A stretch of 64,000 nt of DNA, from contig JAKJHU010000038.1 in NCBI GenBank assembly GCA_022316685.1, forward strand, positions 1,350,384 through 1,414,383, given 5' to 3'. This stretch comes from Progne subis subis. Lineage: Eukaryota > Chordata > Aves > Passeriformes > Hirundinidae. Position 1 is the first letter of the stretch, and the number at the start of each line of letters is the position of its first letter. Shown here one piece after another: positions 62,582-64,000 of this stretch. The translations under genes were made by a program, and so were the position numbers. The notes below the pieces were generated by a model, which was not told where the DNA came from, did no database searches, and worked only from the letters and a program-made list of their open reading frames with translations.

Positions 62582-64000
62582 TTTCTTTCTCTCCACGTAC
62601 AGTGCCCTGCGTTCCATTTCAGTGCGAGCGGGGAGGCTGACCGAGTGAAAGGCTGCTTTTGGGATCTTTTGTGGGATCTACACTGCCTGGTGTTGGAGGG
62701 TGGAAGCTTTGTGCTATCGAGTTGTTCTTCCCGTTCTTCTTAAGGAGTGGAGGGAGCTTTCTCTTCAACAATGATGAAAACCGAAGGCAAGGGGGAGAGG
62801 ACTTTAAGAAGTGCTTCTCCACACCGAAATGCTTACAAATCTGATTTCCATGCTATCAAATGCTCTTTTGATGGTGTAAACAATCCTGATAACGCTTCCA
62901 GCAAAACAGGCTTACATCAGAAGCTGAGCACCTCTTCCAATGGAGGGGGAAGTGACCCACATAGTCGAGGCAGAGCTGCCACTTATGGCAACAGAGTACA
63001 CAAGATCAAAAATATGTTTCTGCAAATGGGAAGCTCTTCCTCCACAACCTCTTGTGAAAGCAGTCCACCTGCAGAGACCAAATTAATCAGCCGGACCACG
63101 GCAGCGGAGTATGGATCTTCTCCAGGTAGTCCATCTTTTCTCAATGTCCAAAAAAATAATCTTCTTAATACAACTACCAGCCCCAGCAGCGGTCCTGTGG
63201 ATTCACTGGCCGTGTCTTCTGCTGCTGACAAAGTCATCCGTAGCAGCGATGAGGCAGACTTGGACAAAGTTGCCCTGGCAGAAAAATTTTCAGAGACCAG
63301 GAAGCTCTTCGAGAGAAATATAAAACAGCGGAGCTCAGTGGACAGATACTCCCCCAGCAAATGTGACAGAAGTGAAGATAAGAGGAGACATGGTTCAGCT
63401 TCTGATTGCAGCAATGTGGTGGACCACTTCAGTTTTAATACAGAAGCAAGTCCTCCAGTTGCACTGGAGAAAGTTGAAAATCAAAGTAATGAGGAGTTGA
63501 AGCAGCAACATGCTAATAGTGGTTCCAGGTCTTCCTTCCTGAATGCAGGGCCCATTTCTAGGAGACTGGAAAGCTTTCTGTGTGACAGTGATACTGAAGA
63601 ATCCAAAGAAACTTCCAAAAATTATAGTTCTTCAAATCAGGACCCTTTGGGAGGCCAGCAGACTTTGAATTCATCTGCTGTTGCTGAAGGATGTCTGGAG
63701 AAGGGAACATTCCCCCAGGTGCCTGAGATCTGCAGAGATGAGCCGCGCAAGGCACTTGAAAAAGACAGACGAGAGCAACTGGTACTTGAGAGAAGCCCTT
63801 GGAATATGGGCAGTGTGCCTGCTCAGGAGACTCAGCAGACATCAGATAGTGTTTGCTCCTGGGTTTCTCCTACAGAGGGGACTTGCACAGAGCTTGTTGC
63901 ACAAGATGAAACCTCAGGGCATGTAAAAACGGGTTTGGAGGAAGATGACGTTGATCAAGAGAACCAAAAACTCATATGTCACGTACAGGAAGGGAAGAGA
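62516..64000 (+). CDS. PPP1R9A-like: Neurabin/spinophilin-family actin-binding scaffold, N-terminal part in one large exon (CDS 62771 to window end, partial)
   Basis: The frame from ATG 62771 stays open for 410 codons to the edge. Family members bundle F-actin at the cell cortex or in dendritic spines and recruit protein phosphatase 1. Visible in sequence: the family start MMKTE, then LRSASPHRNAY at residues 12-22; SRGR at 65-68 followed by YGNRVHKIKNMFLQMG at 72-87; KFSETRKLFER at 172-182; RYSPSK at 192-197. These blocks have counterparts in the same order in neurabin-1 and spinophilin, whose first ~150 residues bind actin. The linkers are Ser/Asn-rich and do not resemble either one. An in-frame TAA at 62741 makes 62771 the first usable ATG; -3 is A. 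A second ATG follows immediately. The large first coding exon after a non-coding exon fits the neurabin gene layout. The PP1-docking, PDZ, coiled-coil and SAM regions lie outside the window. Family assignment is firm; the paralogue is inferred. Confidence 0.9.
62559..62648 (+). CDS. Upstream ORF 2 (29 codons), overlapping uORF 1
   Basis: An ATG at 62559 lies inside uORF 1 in another frame. It encodes 29 residues beginning MWPFTRFDFF and ends with TGA at 62646. The main ATG follows 122 bases later, which leaves room for reinitiation. No other ATG occurs between 62649 and 62770. Function is inferred from layout alone. Confidence 0.25.
   Translation: MWPFTRFDFFLSTYSALRSISVRAGRLTE

Larger units (their letters stand above)
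62516..62770 (+). other. 5' untranslated part of exon 2 of the neurabin-family gene
   Basis: The segment begins directly after a strong splice acceptor: a CT-rich tract, then TGCAG ending at 62515. It reaches the main ATG at 62771. It contains two overlapping short upstream ORFs and an in-frame stop (TAA 62741-62743), so the main protein cannot extend upstream in this exon. Two further acceptor-like sites, AG at 62601-62602 and AG at 62621-62622, would shorten this UTR and remove one or both upstream ATGs. Exon boundaries are predicted from splice-site appearance only. Confidence 0.6.

Overview
The window looks like vertebrate nuclear DNA, most probably avian and perhaps passerine. The evidence is CR1-type LINE relics, a retroviral LTR of a kind I associate with songbird genomes, long A+T-rich stretches with few recognisable repeats, and a single CpG-island promoter followed by a spliced gene. 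I see no operons, bacterial signals or CRISPR arrays. The species call is inference.

Positions 1 to about 61,100 hold no protein-coding gene that I can support. This is A+T-rich intergenic (or distal regulatory) DNA. It carries three CR1 fragments (near 13.2, 17.65 and 49.6 kb), one probable solo LTR (about 32.97-33.36 kb), two weaker LTR-like or 3'-end-like patches (58.43-58.67 and 60.68-60.83 kb), and many homopolymer and short tandem repeats. The latter include a 54-A run, a 43-T run, a GAAA array, a polypurine G-run tract and a TTTTG array. The short open frames in this part look like chance frames. One minus-strand frame near 22.1-22.3 kb, with a hydrophobic segment, is worth a second look.

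From about 61,120 to 62,490 the base composition changes to a dense CpG island. It contains at least two plausible first-exon splice donors (61,523|GT and 61,998|GT). A matching acceptor lies at 62,515|, with weaker ones downstream.

The exon starting at 62,516 carries two short overlapping upstream ORFs. An ATG at 62,771 then opens a frame of 410 codons that runs off the right edge. Its product is the N-terminal, F-actin-binding half of a neurabin/spinophilin-family protein (the PPP1R9 family). Two family motif blocks are conserved and the linkers are very different. From memory of the two mammalian proteins it fits neither neurabin-1 (PPP1R9A) nor spinophilin (PPP1R9B) closely. I therefore suggest a third, PPP1R9A-like paralogue. 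The PP1-docking motif, PDZ domain, coiled coils and SAM domain that would confirm full-length structure lie beyond the window.
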